From the NCBI RefSeq assembly GCF_020831405.1, contig NZ_JAJHPU010000043.1, positions 124,001 through 188,000 of the forward strand: a stretch of 64,000 nucleotides of DNA, in the 5' to 3' direction. This document shows, in pieces, positions 16,236 through 24,571 of the stretch. This DNA comes from Pseudomonas oryzagri (GTDB taxonomy: Bacteria; Pseudomonadota; Gammaproteobacteria; Pseudomonadales; Pseudomonadaceae). The position numbers and the translations under genes are program-made. Position 1 is the stretch's first letter, and each line of letters opens with the position of its first letter. The notes beneath the pieces were generated by a model, which was not told the DNA's origin, made no database searches, and saw only the letters and a program-made list of their open reading frames with translations.

Positions 16236-17069
16236 TCACAGCCCCTTGAGATAAAGATTGTCGAAGCAGTAGTTGGTCGCTTCCACATAGCCCTCGGCAC
16301 TGCCGCAGTCGAAACGTTGGCCCTTGAACTTGTAGGCGAGCACGCAGCCGCTCTGTGCCTGCTTCATCAACGCGTCGGTGATCTGGATTTCGCCGCCCTT
16401 GCCCGGTTCGGTATCGGCGATCAGGTCGAAGATGTCCGGGGTGAGGATGTAGCGGCCGATGATCGCCAGATTGGAGGGGGCGTCCTCCGGCTTGGGCTTC
16501 TCGACCATGGTGTTCACCCGGTAGATGTCGTCGCGGATCATCTCGCCGGCGATCACTCCGTACTTGTGGGTCTGGTCGCGCGGCACTTCCTGGATGGCGA
16601 CGATCGAGCAGCGGAACTGCTTGTACAAGTTGACCATCTGCTCCAGCACGCCGTCGCCGCCCAGGTTCAGGCACAGGTCGTCGGCCAGCACCACGGCGAA
16701 AGGCTCGTCTCCGATCAGCGGCTGGCCGCAGAGGATCGCATGGCCCAGTCCTTTCATCTCCACCTGACGGGTGTAGGAGAAGGTGCACTCATCGATCAGC
16801 TGACGGGTGCCGGCCAGGTATTTCTCCTTGTCGGTACCCTTGATCTGGTGCTCCAGCTCGTAGCTGATGTCGAAGTGGTCCTCCAAGGCACGCTTGCCGC
16901 GGCCAGTGACGATGGCCATGTGCTGCAACCCGGCATCGCGGGCTTCCTCGACCGCATACTGGATCAGCGGCTTGTTGACGATAGGGAGCATCTCCTTGGG
17001 CATCGCCTTGGTAGCCGGGAGGAAGCGGGTGCCGTAGCCGGCGGCGGGGAAGAGACATTTGCGGATCAT
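16236..17069 (-). CDS. galU: UTP-glucose-1-phosphate uridylyltransferase
   Basis: The N-terminus MIRKCLFPAAGYGTRFLPATK is the nucleotide-binding signature of GalU. KGLGHAILCG, EKPKPEDAPSNLA and GKGGEIQITDA are also characteristic. It makes UDP-glucose from UTP and glucose-1-phosphate. ATG 17069 matches the family start; an in-frame extension to 17084 is less likely. It sits 78 bases after manC and 230 bases before manB, giving the operon precursor supply for both UDP-Glc and GDP-Man. Confidence 0.95.
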   Translation of the reverse strand: MIRKCLFPAAGYGTRFLPATKAMPKEMLPIVNKPLIQYAVEEARDAGLQHMAIVTGRGKRALEDHFDISYELEHQIKGTDKEKYLAGTRQLIDECTFSYTRQVEMKGLGHAILCGQPLIGDEPFAVVLADDLCLNLGGDGVLEQMVNLYKQFRCSIVAIQEVPRDQTHKYGVIAGEMIRDDIYRVNTMVEKPKPEDAPSNLAIIGRYILTPDIFDLIADTEPGKGGEIQITDALMKQAQSGCVLAYKFKGQRFDCGSAEGYVEATNYCFDNLYLKGL

Positions 17070-17147
17070 GGAGCGTCCTTGCAAGGAAGTCAGAAGAAAA
17101 CATCAAACCGTGGAAGCGACGCCCCCGCCGCGAAATCGGCAGGCCCG

Positions 17148-18566
17148 TCACGCCCGCCCGTACTTGTCCTCGAAGCGCACGATGTCGTCCTCGCCCAGGT
17201 ACGAGCCGGACTGCACCTCGATCAGCTCCAGCGGGATGACGCCGGGGTTCTCGAGCGCATGCACCTGGCCAATCGGGATGTAGGTCGACTGGTTCTCGGT
17301 GACCAGGTAGGTCTTGTCGCCGTTGGTGACCTTGGCGGTGCCGCTGACCACGATCCAGTGCTCGGCGCGGTGGTGGTGCATCTGCACCGACAGCTTGGCG
17401 CCGGGCTGCACGGTGATGCGTTTGACCTGGTAGCGGTGGCCGTTGTCGATGGAGTCGTACATGCCCCACGGGCGGTACACCTCGCGGTGGTTGACGTGCT
17501 CCTGGCGGTCGTCGGCCTTGATGCGCTCGACGATCTTCTTCACGTCCTGCACCTTGTCCTTGTGCGCCACCAGCACGGCGTCCTTGGTCTCGACGATCAC
17601 CAGATCTTCGACGCCCACGGTGGTCACCAGGCGACTGTCGGCATGCACGTAGGTGTTGCGGGTGGCCTGGCCGAGCACGTCGCCCTTGAACACGTTGCCC
17701 TCGGCATCCTTGGCGCTGACGTCCCACAGGGCCGACCAGGAGCCGATATCGCTCCAGCCGGCATCCAGCGGTACCATGGCCGCGTCGGCGGTCTTCTCCA
17801 TCACTGCGTAGTCGATGGAGTCCTCCGGGCAGGCGGCGAAGGCGGCGGCATCCACGCGGGTGAAGTGCATGTCCTGTTTGCCGCCGGCCAGTGCCGCGCG
17901 GCAGGCGGCGAGGATTGCCGGCTGGAAGCGCTCCAGCTCCTCGAGATAGCGGCTGGCGCGGAACAGGAACATGCCGCTGTTCCAGAAGTAGTTGCCGGTG
18001 GCTAGGTAGTCGCGGGCGGTGGCTAGGTCCGGCTTCTCGACGAAGCGGTTGACCGCATAGCCACCGGCGCCCACCGATGCGCCCTGCTCGATATATCCGT
18101 AGCCGGTTTCCGGATGGGTGGGGACGATGCCAAAGGTCACCAGCTTGCCGTCGGCGGCCAACGGCAGCGCAGTGCGGATGCTGGCGTGGAAGGCTGCCAC
18201 ATCCTGGATCAGGTGGTCGGCGGCCAGTACCAATAGCAGCGGATTTCCCGCCTCCTCTATGGCCTGTAGAGCCGCAAGGGCGATGGCCGGTGCTGTGTTA
18301 CGGGCGACTGGTTCCAAAAGGATGGTTGCCCCTTCTAGATCCAACTGGCGCAGTTGCTCTGCAGCGAGGAAACGGTGCTGCTCATTGCAAATAAGTATAG
18401 GAGCCGATGTGTCAATGCCGCTTAGTCTGCATAGAGTGCTCTGTAGCATTGATGATTTTTCGTGGCTTATTTTTAGGAATTGTTTTGGATTAAGCTGACG
18501 TGATAGCGGCCAAAGACGTGTTCCAGAGCCGCCAGCCATTACAACGGGGATGATATTAGTGGTCAT
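17148..18566 (-). CDS. manC: Mannose-1-phosphate guanylyltransferase / mannose-6-phosphate isomerase
   Basis: This 472-residue bifunctional enzyme of the AlgA/WbpW/PslB type has an N-terminal nucleotidyltransferase domain ([22 protein letters not shown]) and a C-terminal cupin isomerase domain ([16 protein letters not shown]). It forms GDP-mannose. Base composition changes inside the gene. The first about 80-100 codons (18566 to about 18300) are AT-rich like the upstream cassette, and the rest is GC-rich. This suggests a recombination junction in the gene. Confidence 0.95.
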   Translation of the reverse strand: MTTNIIPVVMAGGSGTRLWPLSRQLNPKQFLKISHEKSSMLQSTLCRLSGIDTSAPILICNEQHRFLAAEQLRQLDLEGATILLEPVARNTAPAIALAALQAIEEAGNPLLLVLAADHLIQDVAAFHASIRTALPLAADGKLVTFGIVPTHPETGYGYIEQGASVGAGGYAVNRFVEKPDLATARDYLATGNYFWNSGMFLFRASRYLEELERFQPAILAACRAALAGGKQDMHFTRVDAAAFAACPEDSIDYAVMEKTADAAMVPLDAGWSDIGSWSALWDVSAKDAEGNVFKGDVLGQATRNTYVHADSRLVTTVGVEDLVIVETKDAVLVAHKDKVQDVKKIVERIKADDRQEHVNHREVYRPWGMYDSIDNGHRYQVKRITVQPGAKLSVQMHHHRAEHWIVVSGTAKVTNGDKTYLVTENQSTYIPIGQVHALENPGVIPLELIEVQSGSYLGEDDIVRFEDKYGRA

Positions 18567-18999
18567 GGCTGACTTTCCGTTTGCGTTAAAAATAACGAAT
18601 ATCTTTCGTAAAAAACTGTTCGAGTTTTTCGGAGAATTTCGCTGTCGATAAGTTTTCTAAGGGTGAGCGGTTTTTTAAAAGTTGAGGGGCGAGGAGGTGG
18701 TTTCGAATTGCTCTACTGAAAGGTAAACTGACGCGATTGCCTGCTCTTTGATTTGAATGCCATATTTTTAATTAACTAATGTTTAAAGGAAACTCCTTTT
18801 AAAATTAATTCACAAAATTTCGCAGGCTTGAGCTGTAATTGGACTGCACAAGTATTATGCGATGGGGAGGGCAAATATCTTTATCATGTAAATCTGGTTT
18901 CTGAGAGTGTAAATTTCTTGACAGGCTGAAAGGGGGGTGGGGGTAAACTTTTTGAATTGATATAATTCGCCTGTGGTCGTGTAATGATGTCAAGAATGT
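18567..18999. other. AT-rich intergenic region upstream of manC
   Basis: This 433-base gap between wecG and manC is strongly AT-rich. ManC has GGAAAG 7 bases before its ATG. The gap may hold an internal promoter for manC-galU-manB, but I could not settle on one. No open frame here looks coding. Confidence 0.45.
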
Positions 19000-19734
19000 T
19001 TAATTATTTTTCAAAGTTAAGTAGTTAATTAGCCATTTTGCATTTTTTATGTATCTGGGGGCTAGCCTTTTGGGCTCACTAAGCATCCGATGAAACCATT
19101 CCAAATGTGCAGTTTGCATCCACTTGGGGGCGCGAGGTGTTTTTCCGGACAAAAAGTCTAGGGAAGCTCCAATGCAGAACAAAAGCATGGGGGTAGTTAC
19201 TCTCTGCTTTATTTTTAAAGCGAGTGCTTCCTGGCGAGGGGAGCCAACGGCAAGAAACACTAAATCAGGAGTTTCTTGGTTTATTAGAGAAATGCATTTT
19301 TCAACCTCAAAGGGGTCTTCCATGAAGCCAATAGGAGGGCAGTAATGACATGCGAGTTCGAGGGAAAATATTTCTTTTAGTATTTTGTATTCGTTATAGC
19401 TGGGGCCAATAATACATATTTTTTTGTCTTTGATCCATGGGTCTTGAATAATGGCCTTGGTTAGATCGCTGCCTGGTATAACATTTTTAATATGTGTGCC
19501 CTTTAGGCATGAGGCGATTTTAAGAACTCTACTGTCGCATACTATATAATCTGCATTTCTATATGCAGTATTGAAGAGGTCGTTGTTGGCACTTGACAAG
19601 CGCTGTAGGTGGTCAATATTGGGGGTTACAATTATGCGGGGTGTGGCTATTTGATTTAAGTCTGTTTTTATTTTTGAGATAAATTCAGATATAGGGATGT
19701 CTAGTATTTTCAAGTCTAGAATGCTTTTTTCCAT
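19000..19734 (-). CDS. WecG/TagA/CpsF-family glycosyltransferase (GT26)
   Basis: This 244-residue protein has the family motifs TPNIDHLQRL, ADYIVCDSR, ICIIGPSYNE and FLAVGSPRQE, with the C-terminal EWFHRMLSEPKRLAPRY. GT26 enzymes add a hexosamine or uronate from a UDP-sugar to a polyprenyl-linked first sugar on the inner face of the membrane. The start overlaps the end of the upstream wzy by 19 bases. It is part of the AT-rich cassette. Confidence 0.92.
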   Translation of the reverse strand: MEKSILDLKILDIPISEFISKIKTDLNQIATPRIIVTPNIDHLQRLSSANNDLFNTAYRNADYIVCDSRVLKIASCLKGTHIKNVIPGSDLTKAIIQDPWIKDKKICIIGPSYNEYKILKEIFSLELACHYCPPIGFMEDPFEVEKCISLINQETPDLVFLAVGSPRQEALALKIKQRVTTPMLLFCIGASLDFLSGKTPRAPKWMQTAHLEWFHRMLSEPKRLAPRYIKNAKWLINYLTLKNN

Positions 19735-20897
19735 TTTTCAGCGCTTTTTGGAGTTTCGTGTTTTACAGCCCAGAGGCTCATTAGTATTGAAAGAAAAATT
19801 ATGGGCAAATTAAATGTGTGAAGTGGGAATGATACGATTATTGGTAGTAGTGGTAGGCATGAGGCTGCCTTCAAAATGCCATAACGATTAAATAATCTTT
19901 TTGTGCAGATGATTAGGAGGAAAGAGATTGGAATAAATAATCCAATGCCTCCTGTCAGGGCATATTGTAAAGGCATACTTTCTAATCGTATATTCCAGGC
20001 GCCCAACTCACGAGCGTCTCGGAATCCTTCCCCATAAATTGCAAAGGCGTGATTTAGGCCTATTTGATAGTTCCTAATATGTTCGGCAATAGAGCCGGAG
20101 TCATCAGCGATTATGTGTGTTGTAAGCCAAAGGTTAATGTCGCTTGAGAGGTATGACGCAATTAGAGAGATCAAGGGAAGTGCGAGTAAGAGATAGAGTT
20201 TTTTGTATTTTAGCATTAAGACATAAGTGAGCCATATTAGAGCCAATAAAAGTGTGCTTCTAGATAACGCGAGCGCTATGATTACAAGTAATACAAAGTA
20301 TATTGTCTTGTCCCGACAGTCTAGTAAATAAAGGATTATAGAAAGGATGAGGGCGGAAAAGGCCGATGCCAATGGATTGAATAAAAGCCCATACATGCGG
20401 TGGATTTTTCCATCCATTAGGAGTCCGCCAAAATCATTTTCCCTTTTGTAAAATATTGAGGCAATCTGGTCCCACATCGTGAAGTGAATTATTAGGGAGG
20501 CTGAGAGATATAGCACTAATACGTATTTAGTTTTTTTGAAATTTTGAGGTTCTGAGGAGGCTGAGCCAAGGGTGGAAAAGTATATTATGAAAACAAAAAA
20601 TGTTATAGCAGAAAAAAGCTGATATATGAACTCCTGAAGTAGGGATCTTGTGTTTGTGAAGAATATAAGCACCGTATAGAGAAGTATCCATGATGCGATT
20701 GCTAATGGCAATGCTGCATCTCGGCGGATTTTTGCTTTAGATAAAATCGCGTGTGATGCTAGGAAAAGTAAAAAGATAGGGGTGAGGTATGCATCAATGT
20801 TTAGAATGTTTACAAAAAAAGCTTGTACAATGGATATTGTCAAAATTGATGCAATTAGTGAGTCAAATGAGAGGCCGGAGGCTCTAAGTAAGGTCAT
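19716..20897 (-). CDS. wzy: Wzy-like O-antigen/capsule polymerase
   Basis: This 393-residue very hydrophobic protein has about 10-11 membrane segments and a large extracytoplasmic loop (about residues 250-310, containing IYGEGFRDARELGAW). That topology fits Wzy; sequence motifs are weak, as usual for Wzy. The frame is open to 20951, but ATG 20897 overlaps the upstream stop as TAATG and has AGG in GCAGGTAATG, so coupled initiation there is preferred. It would polymerise repeat units in the periplasm. Confidence 0.8.
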   Translation of the reverse strand: MTLLRASGLSFDSLIASILTISIVQAFFVNILNIDAYLTPIFLLFLASHAILSKAKIRRDAALPLAIASWILLYTVLIFFTNTRSLLQEFIYQLFSAITFFVFIIYFSTLGSASSEPQNFKKTKYVLVLYLSASLIIHFTMWDQIASIFYKRENDFGGLLMDGKIHRMYGLLFNPLASAFSALILSIILYLLDCRDKTIYFVLLVIIALALSRSTLLLALIWLTYVLMLKYKKLYLLLALPLISLIASYLSSDINLWLTTHIIADDSGSIAEHIRNYQIGLNHAFAIYGEGFRDARELGAWNIRLESMPLQYALTGGIGLFIPISFLLIICTKRLFNRYGILKAASCLPLLPIIVSFPLHTFNLPIIFLSILMSLWAVKHETPKSAEKWKKAF

Positions 20898-21958
20898 TAC
20901 ATTACCTGCGCTTTTCGGTAATCTTTGTATTGAGTAGTGAACTTTGTGCACAAGGTTTTGTGTATTTTTGCGAGATGCGGATTGTTTCTTTGGGTTGTTT
21001 CTAGAAGTTGATGCGTCAGGGTAAAGCTATCTACCCCGAAAAGACAGGATGAGTAAATAATGGTGTTGCTCCACATGCCGACTACAGTTTTGTAGTTGCC
21101 TGAGCAGATAAGGCTTTCAGCAGATAGGGAGGTTTCAATTATTTTTATTCCTTCCTTTGAGATTGCTTCAACTTTTTCCTTTGATGACCGAGGGTGAAGT
21201 TTTATCACCACTGGTGATGGCAGAGTCTTCGTTGCCATAGAGTATATAGATATTTCTTCTGTCAAAGATGCTATTCCATCTTCGAATAGTGTCTGACCTA
21301 TAATGAGGGAGGTCGCGTCGCTAGTTTTTTCTGAGATTAAGAAGTTTTCCGTGATTTCATTGGCATAGTCAGTCAGAGGTATTGTTTTTTTTGTTTTCCA
21401 GCGCTTGCTGATCTTTTCTGGAAAAAAGCAATAGTACTCAGATGTTTTTTGAAATAGCTCTTTGTTGCTTCTTAAGTATAGATGACCTTTGCCAAGCGCC
21501 ATCGCCAGAATATTTTTTGCAGCGAGTTTTAATCTATTGTGGTTGATAAAGTTGAAGTTGAAGTAGTCGCAGATTCCATCTTCTACTCGAGCCAAGGCGA
21601 CGCCTGAGTTTTTTTTTGTCACTGAATAAAGTATTTTTCTGGTTATTGGGCTATAGAAGTTGAAGTAAAATACTTTTGAAATTGAAGGGAGGCCATTGGT
21701 TGAGATTTCAATTTGTGAGAACTCTTCATCCATTCTTTTTATTGATTGAATTACACCATGTTTATGTATGGAGTCGAATCTGGTTTTTTCGTGGTTGAAG
21801 GTGTATTTTATTTGATGCTTGATGGTGGTCTTTATTTGCTCGATGGACTGCTTCGTTGTTTGTTCTGCAATGATTATTGGATGTTCTATGTTTTCTTTTT
21901 TTATTATTGCATTTGCTATGGCAGCGTGCCATGGGCTACCAATTATGAATAATTTCAT
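20897..21958 (-). CDS. Sialyltransferase-like glycosyltransferase (polysialyltransferase/GT52-type)
   Basis: This 353-residue protein begins MKLFIIGSPWHAAIANAI. It carries VVIKLHPRSSKEK and, later, TVVGMWSNTIIYSS, which resemble the HP motif and the Ser/Thr motif of bacterial sialyl- and polysialyltransferases (GT38, GT52 and related). Those families use CMP-activated nine- or eight-carbon acids as donors. The cassette also encodes a CMP-sugar synthase (KdsB), which supports the call. The start overlaps the Wzx stop by 4 bases (ATGA). The family assignment is by eye and moderately sure. Confidence 0.55.
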   Translation of the reverse strand: MKLFIIGSPWHAAIANAIIKKENIEHPIIIAEQTTKQSIEQIKTTIKHQIKYTFNHEKTRFDSIHKHGVIQSIKRMDEEFSQIEISTNGLPSISKVFYFNFYSPITRKILYSVTKKNSGVALARVEDGICDYFNFNFINHNRLKLAAKNILAMALGKGHLYLRSNKELFQKTSEYYCFFPEKISKRWKTKKTIPLTDYANEITENFLISEKTSDATSLIIGQTLFEDGIASLTEEISIYSMATKTLPSPVVIKLHPRSSKEKVEAISKEGIKIIETSLSAESLICSGNYKTVVGMWSNTIIYSSCLFGVDSFTLTHQLLETTQRNNPHLAKIHKTLCTKFTTQYKDYRKAQVM

Positions 21959-23175
21959 GCTGCCTGCTTCTTAAAGAGCAAGATAAATGAGAAGGTGATT
22001 ATAATACTTTCGGCTGCTAATGTTGTAAGTGCTGCAGCTTTTATTCCGTGCTGATTTATTAATAGTAGGTTGCCCCCTATGTTCACCATTGAGGCGGTGA
22101 GTGTCAGGTAGAAAAAAGACTTACTCATTCCTCTTACATGGAGCATGTTTGGGTAAAGTAATCCAAATGACAAAACTATGCAGGTTGCAATGAATATGTC
22201 AGCCAGTTCTGTGGTGGTCTTGGAAAGGTATCGGCTTCCTAGAAATAACTCAATGAAATCTGCTTTGTAGATAAATGCAATAATGAAAAGTGGTAGCGAA
22301 GCAAAACCAAAGGCGAGCGACAATTTTATTGCCTTTTTTACAAGAATATCTCCGCGTGGAGTGCTGCAAAGAGTTGGATAGAGTGTTGTTATTATAACGC
22401 CGCGAAAAGCAACAAAGGCTGCATATATTGTTGCTATGGCGGAGTAAATCCCTACTTGTTGGCTGTCCAGCATGGTCGCGATGATTATTATGTCGGAGTT
22501 AAAATATGCTTTTGCGAGCAATGATCCTGACACTAAGTATATTAGACCTTTTTCGGGGACGGTTAGGTTTTTTAGGGAGAAATTGGATAATGCTTTTTTG
22601 CGAGGGACGTACATTGCTGAGATGAGGATTGTTATTCCTCCTAGGAGAATCCCTTTCCCTAGTGTTAATGATGCGGCAGAGAGGAGAGATTTTTTTTCAA
22701 TTATATTGAATGCAAGTATTATTGCAATTAAAAGGGCCAAGTGGGTGGTGTTCTGCAGAGAGGCTTCAAATTGACGATTTGTTGCGCGAAGAAACCAATC
22801 TTTGCTAATTGAGTAAGATAAAATGCAAACTATTAATGTTAGAAACTCTGTGGGGTTTATTGCATTTATTGGTAGAAGGATGGTTATGCTTGCTATTGAG
22901 AGTATTGTTCCGATGGACCTGTTTTTAATTATGCTGGAAAATACTTTGTCAAGCTCAGAGGGGGCGTCCTTGTGTTTTATTATGAGTCGTATTCCTTCTT
23001 GGTTTGAACCAAATTCAATTAATACTATGAGATAGAGAAGTATTGCTTGTAAATAGCTCCAGCGGCCAAATTCGTCAATCTCAAGGCTTCTGGCTAATGC
23101 TATAGATAGTATAAGCCCAAAAATTCTTCCGAGTATCTCACTTGCGAGTGTTTTTGATATTTGTTTATGGGGCAT
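21955..23175 (-). CDS. wzx: Wzx-type polysaccharide flippase
   Basis: This 406-residue protein has about 12 membrane segments of the MATE/PST superfamily. The N-terminal SEILGRIFGLILSIALARSL and the central SDIIIIATMLDSQQVGIYSA are typical of O-unit flippases. ATG 23175 is listed as start; TTG 23190 overlaps the kdsB stop (TTGA) and is a reasonable alternative. It would move the lipid-linked repeat unit across the inner membrane. Confidence 0.9.
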   Translation of the reverse strand: MPHKQISKTLASEILGRIFGLILSIALARSLEIDEFGRWSYLQAILLYLIVLIEFGSNQEGIRLIIKHKDAPSELDKVFSSIIKNRSIGTILSIASITILLPINAINPTEFLTLIVCILSYSISKDWFLRATNRQFEASLQNTTHLALLIAIILAFNIIEKKSLLSAASLTLGKGILLGGITILISAMYVPRKKALSNFSLKNLTVPEKGLIYLVSGSLLAKAYFNSDIIIIATMLDSQQVGIYSAIATIYAAFVAFRGVIITTLYPTLCSTPRGDILVKKAIKLSLAFGFASLPLFIIAFIYKADFIELFLGSRYLSKTTTELADIFIATCIVLSFGLLYPNMLHVRGMSKSFFYLTLTASMVNIGGNLLLINQHGIKAAALTTLAAESIIITFSFILLFKKQAA

Positions 23176-23186
23176 GGGGGTTAAGA

Positions 23187-23921
23187 TCAAGCTAGACCGA
23201 GTATTTTTATCGCTTTTTCGGCACGTTGAATGTCTTCTGGAGTGTCCACCGCGACGGAGTTGCTCGACATTTCAATCATTTTCACATCAAGCCCTAGTTC
23301 TAAAAAGCGAAGGATCTCGATGTCTTCCACTTCCTCTAGGGGAGTCTTTCCATTTGAGCGTGAAAAGGTCTCAAGCGCTTTTCTGGGAAATGCATAAGCG
23401 CAAACTTGTCTCCAAGATTTGACGAATTGGTGCTTTTTGTTGGTTGGGATTGGGCTCCTGGACATATAAAGAAGGTTGCCGTCCGGACGCATGACGACCT
23501 TGGGGATCGTTGGGCTTCTAAATAGCTCCTCTTCGGTTATTTCACAATATCCGTTGATAATTTTATCGGGGTTGGCGGCGGCTGTTTTTAAGATTGCCTT
23601 TATGTCGTCAGGGTTGAACGCTGGCTCGTCTCCCTGAATGTTTATGAATATATCTGCATCAAGATACTGAGCGCACTCAGCAATTCGATCTGTGCCAGTG
23701 AGACAGTCTGTGGATGTCATCAGGCACTGGATTCCCTCACGGACGCAAACGTCACGAATTCGCGAATCTTCAGTCGCTACGAAAACGAGTTCGGGGGGTA
23801 CTGCTTTCACACATTGTCGATAGGTGCGAATTACCATAGGCACGCCGCAGAGTTCTATAAGAGGTTTGCCAGGCAGGCGAGATGATTCATACCGAGCAGG
23901 AATGATTACGGCAAATTTCAT
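23187..23921 (-). CDS. kdsB: 3-deoxy-manno-octulosonate cytidylyltransferase (KdsB family)
   Basis: This 244-residue protein has the full KdsB signature set: IPARYESSRLPGKPL, VATEDSRI, TGTDRIAE, NIQGDEPAF and SVAVDTPEDIQRAEK. It activates a Kdo-like acid as CMP-sugar in the cytosol. A capsule-type second KdsB, separate from the housekeeping one for lipid A core, is usual when the polymer itself contains Kdo or an analogue. Its start overlaps the HAD stop (ATGA). It is part of the AT-rich cassette, so it was probably acquired with it. Confidence 0.92.
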   Translation of the reverse strand: MKFAVIIPARYESSRLPGKPLIELCGVPMVIRTYRQCVKAVPPELVFVATEDSRIRDVCVREGIQCLMTSTDCLTGTDRIAECAQYLDADIFINIQGDEPAFNPDDIKAILKTAAANPDKIINGYCEITEEELFRSPTIPKVVMRPDGNLLYMSRSPIPTNKKHQFVKSWRQVCAYAFPRKALETFSRSNGKTPLEEVEDIEILRFLELGLDVKMIEMSSNSVAVDTPEDIQRAEKAIKILGLA

Positions 23922-24571
23922 GATTGTTTTTCCGTGATGATCTGTAGAAGAGATTCAACCACACGATAGCCCTGGTTAGAATAATTGGCGGCGAGCTCTG
24001 GTGTGTTTGAGTAGCCACTACAGAAAATAAAATCTATACCGTTTTCTTCAGCTGCCTGACGATCACCTTCAGCATCGCCAATCAGGCAGGTTTCACTTTT
24101 TATTAGATTGCTCGATTCGATGATGTTCTGTATGTTGATGGATTTTCTTGTGGGGGAGCCGTATATCTCAACGAAGTAATTTTCTAATCCTCGCGCGCGG
24201 AATACTTCTCGCAACTCATCTTGGTCGCTGCCCGACACGATCCAGCAATTAGTTGACGGGATCGCTTCTAGCAGTTCAAATACTCCCTCGCAAACATTGC
24301 ATTCAAGATATTGCTCTCTGCATTTTTGAGCGTAAAGATCCAAGATCTGCTGTTTTTCGTCTGGAAGTGACTCTCTTTTCAGGAATTCATCGAAAAATAC
24401 TGTTATATGGTGGTATCGAGATTTTCCAAAATTATTTCGAAAGTACTCTATGAAAGTATCTACTAAGTTTTCTGAATAGCCGGAAAGCGCCAGCCTCATT
24501 GCGGTGAGTTTGAAGTTGTTGCTGTCTAGCAGGACTCCATCGCAGTCGAATATATAATTTCTATATCGCAT
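23918..24571 (-). CDS. HAD-superfamily phosphatase
   Basis: This 217-residue protein has HAD motif I DCDGVLLDSN, motif II IVSGS and motif IV CLIGDAEGD, with an alpha-helical cap between I and II (beta-phosphoglucomutase/phosphoglycolate phosphatase type). It overlaps the aldolase stop by 11 bases and the kdsB start by 4. In that position it probably removes a phosphate from the sugar-acid made by the aldolase before CMP activation, as KdsC does in the standard Kdo route. KdsC is a different, capless HAD class, so this would be an analogue. Confidence 0.88.
   Translation of the reverse strand: MRYRNYIFDCDGVLLDSNNFKLTAMRLALSGYSENLVDTFIEYFRNNFGKSRYHHITVFFDEFLKRESLPDEKQQILDLYAQKCREQYLECNVCEGVFELLEAIPSTNCWIVSGSDQDELREVFRARGLENYFVEIYGSPTRKSINIQNIIESSNLIKSETCLIGDAEGDRQAAEENGIDFIFCSGYSNTPELAANYSNQGYRVVESLLQIITEKQS

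Noticed and set aside
18918-18966. TTGACA and TATAAT on the plus strand as a promoter
   Set aside because: They are 37 bases apart, too far for one sigma70 promoter, and no plus-strand gene follows.
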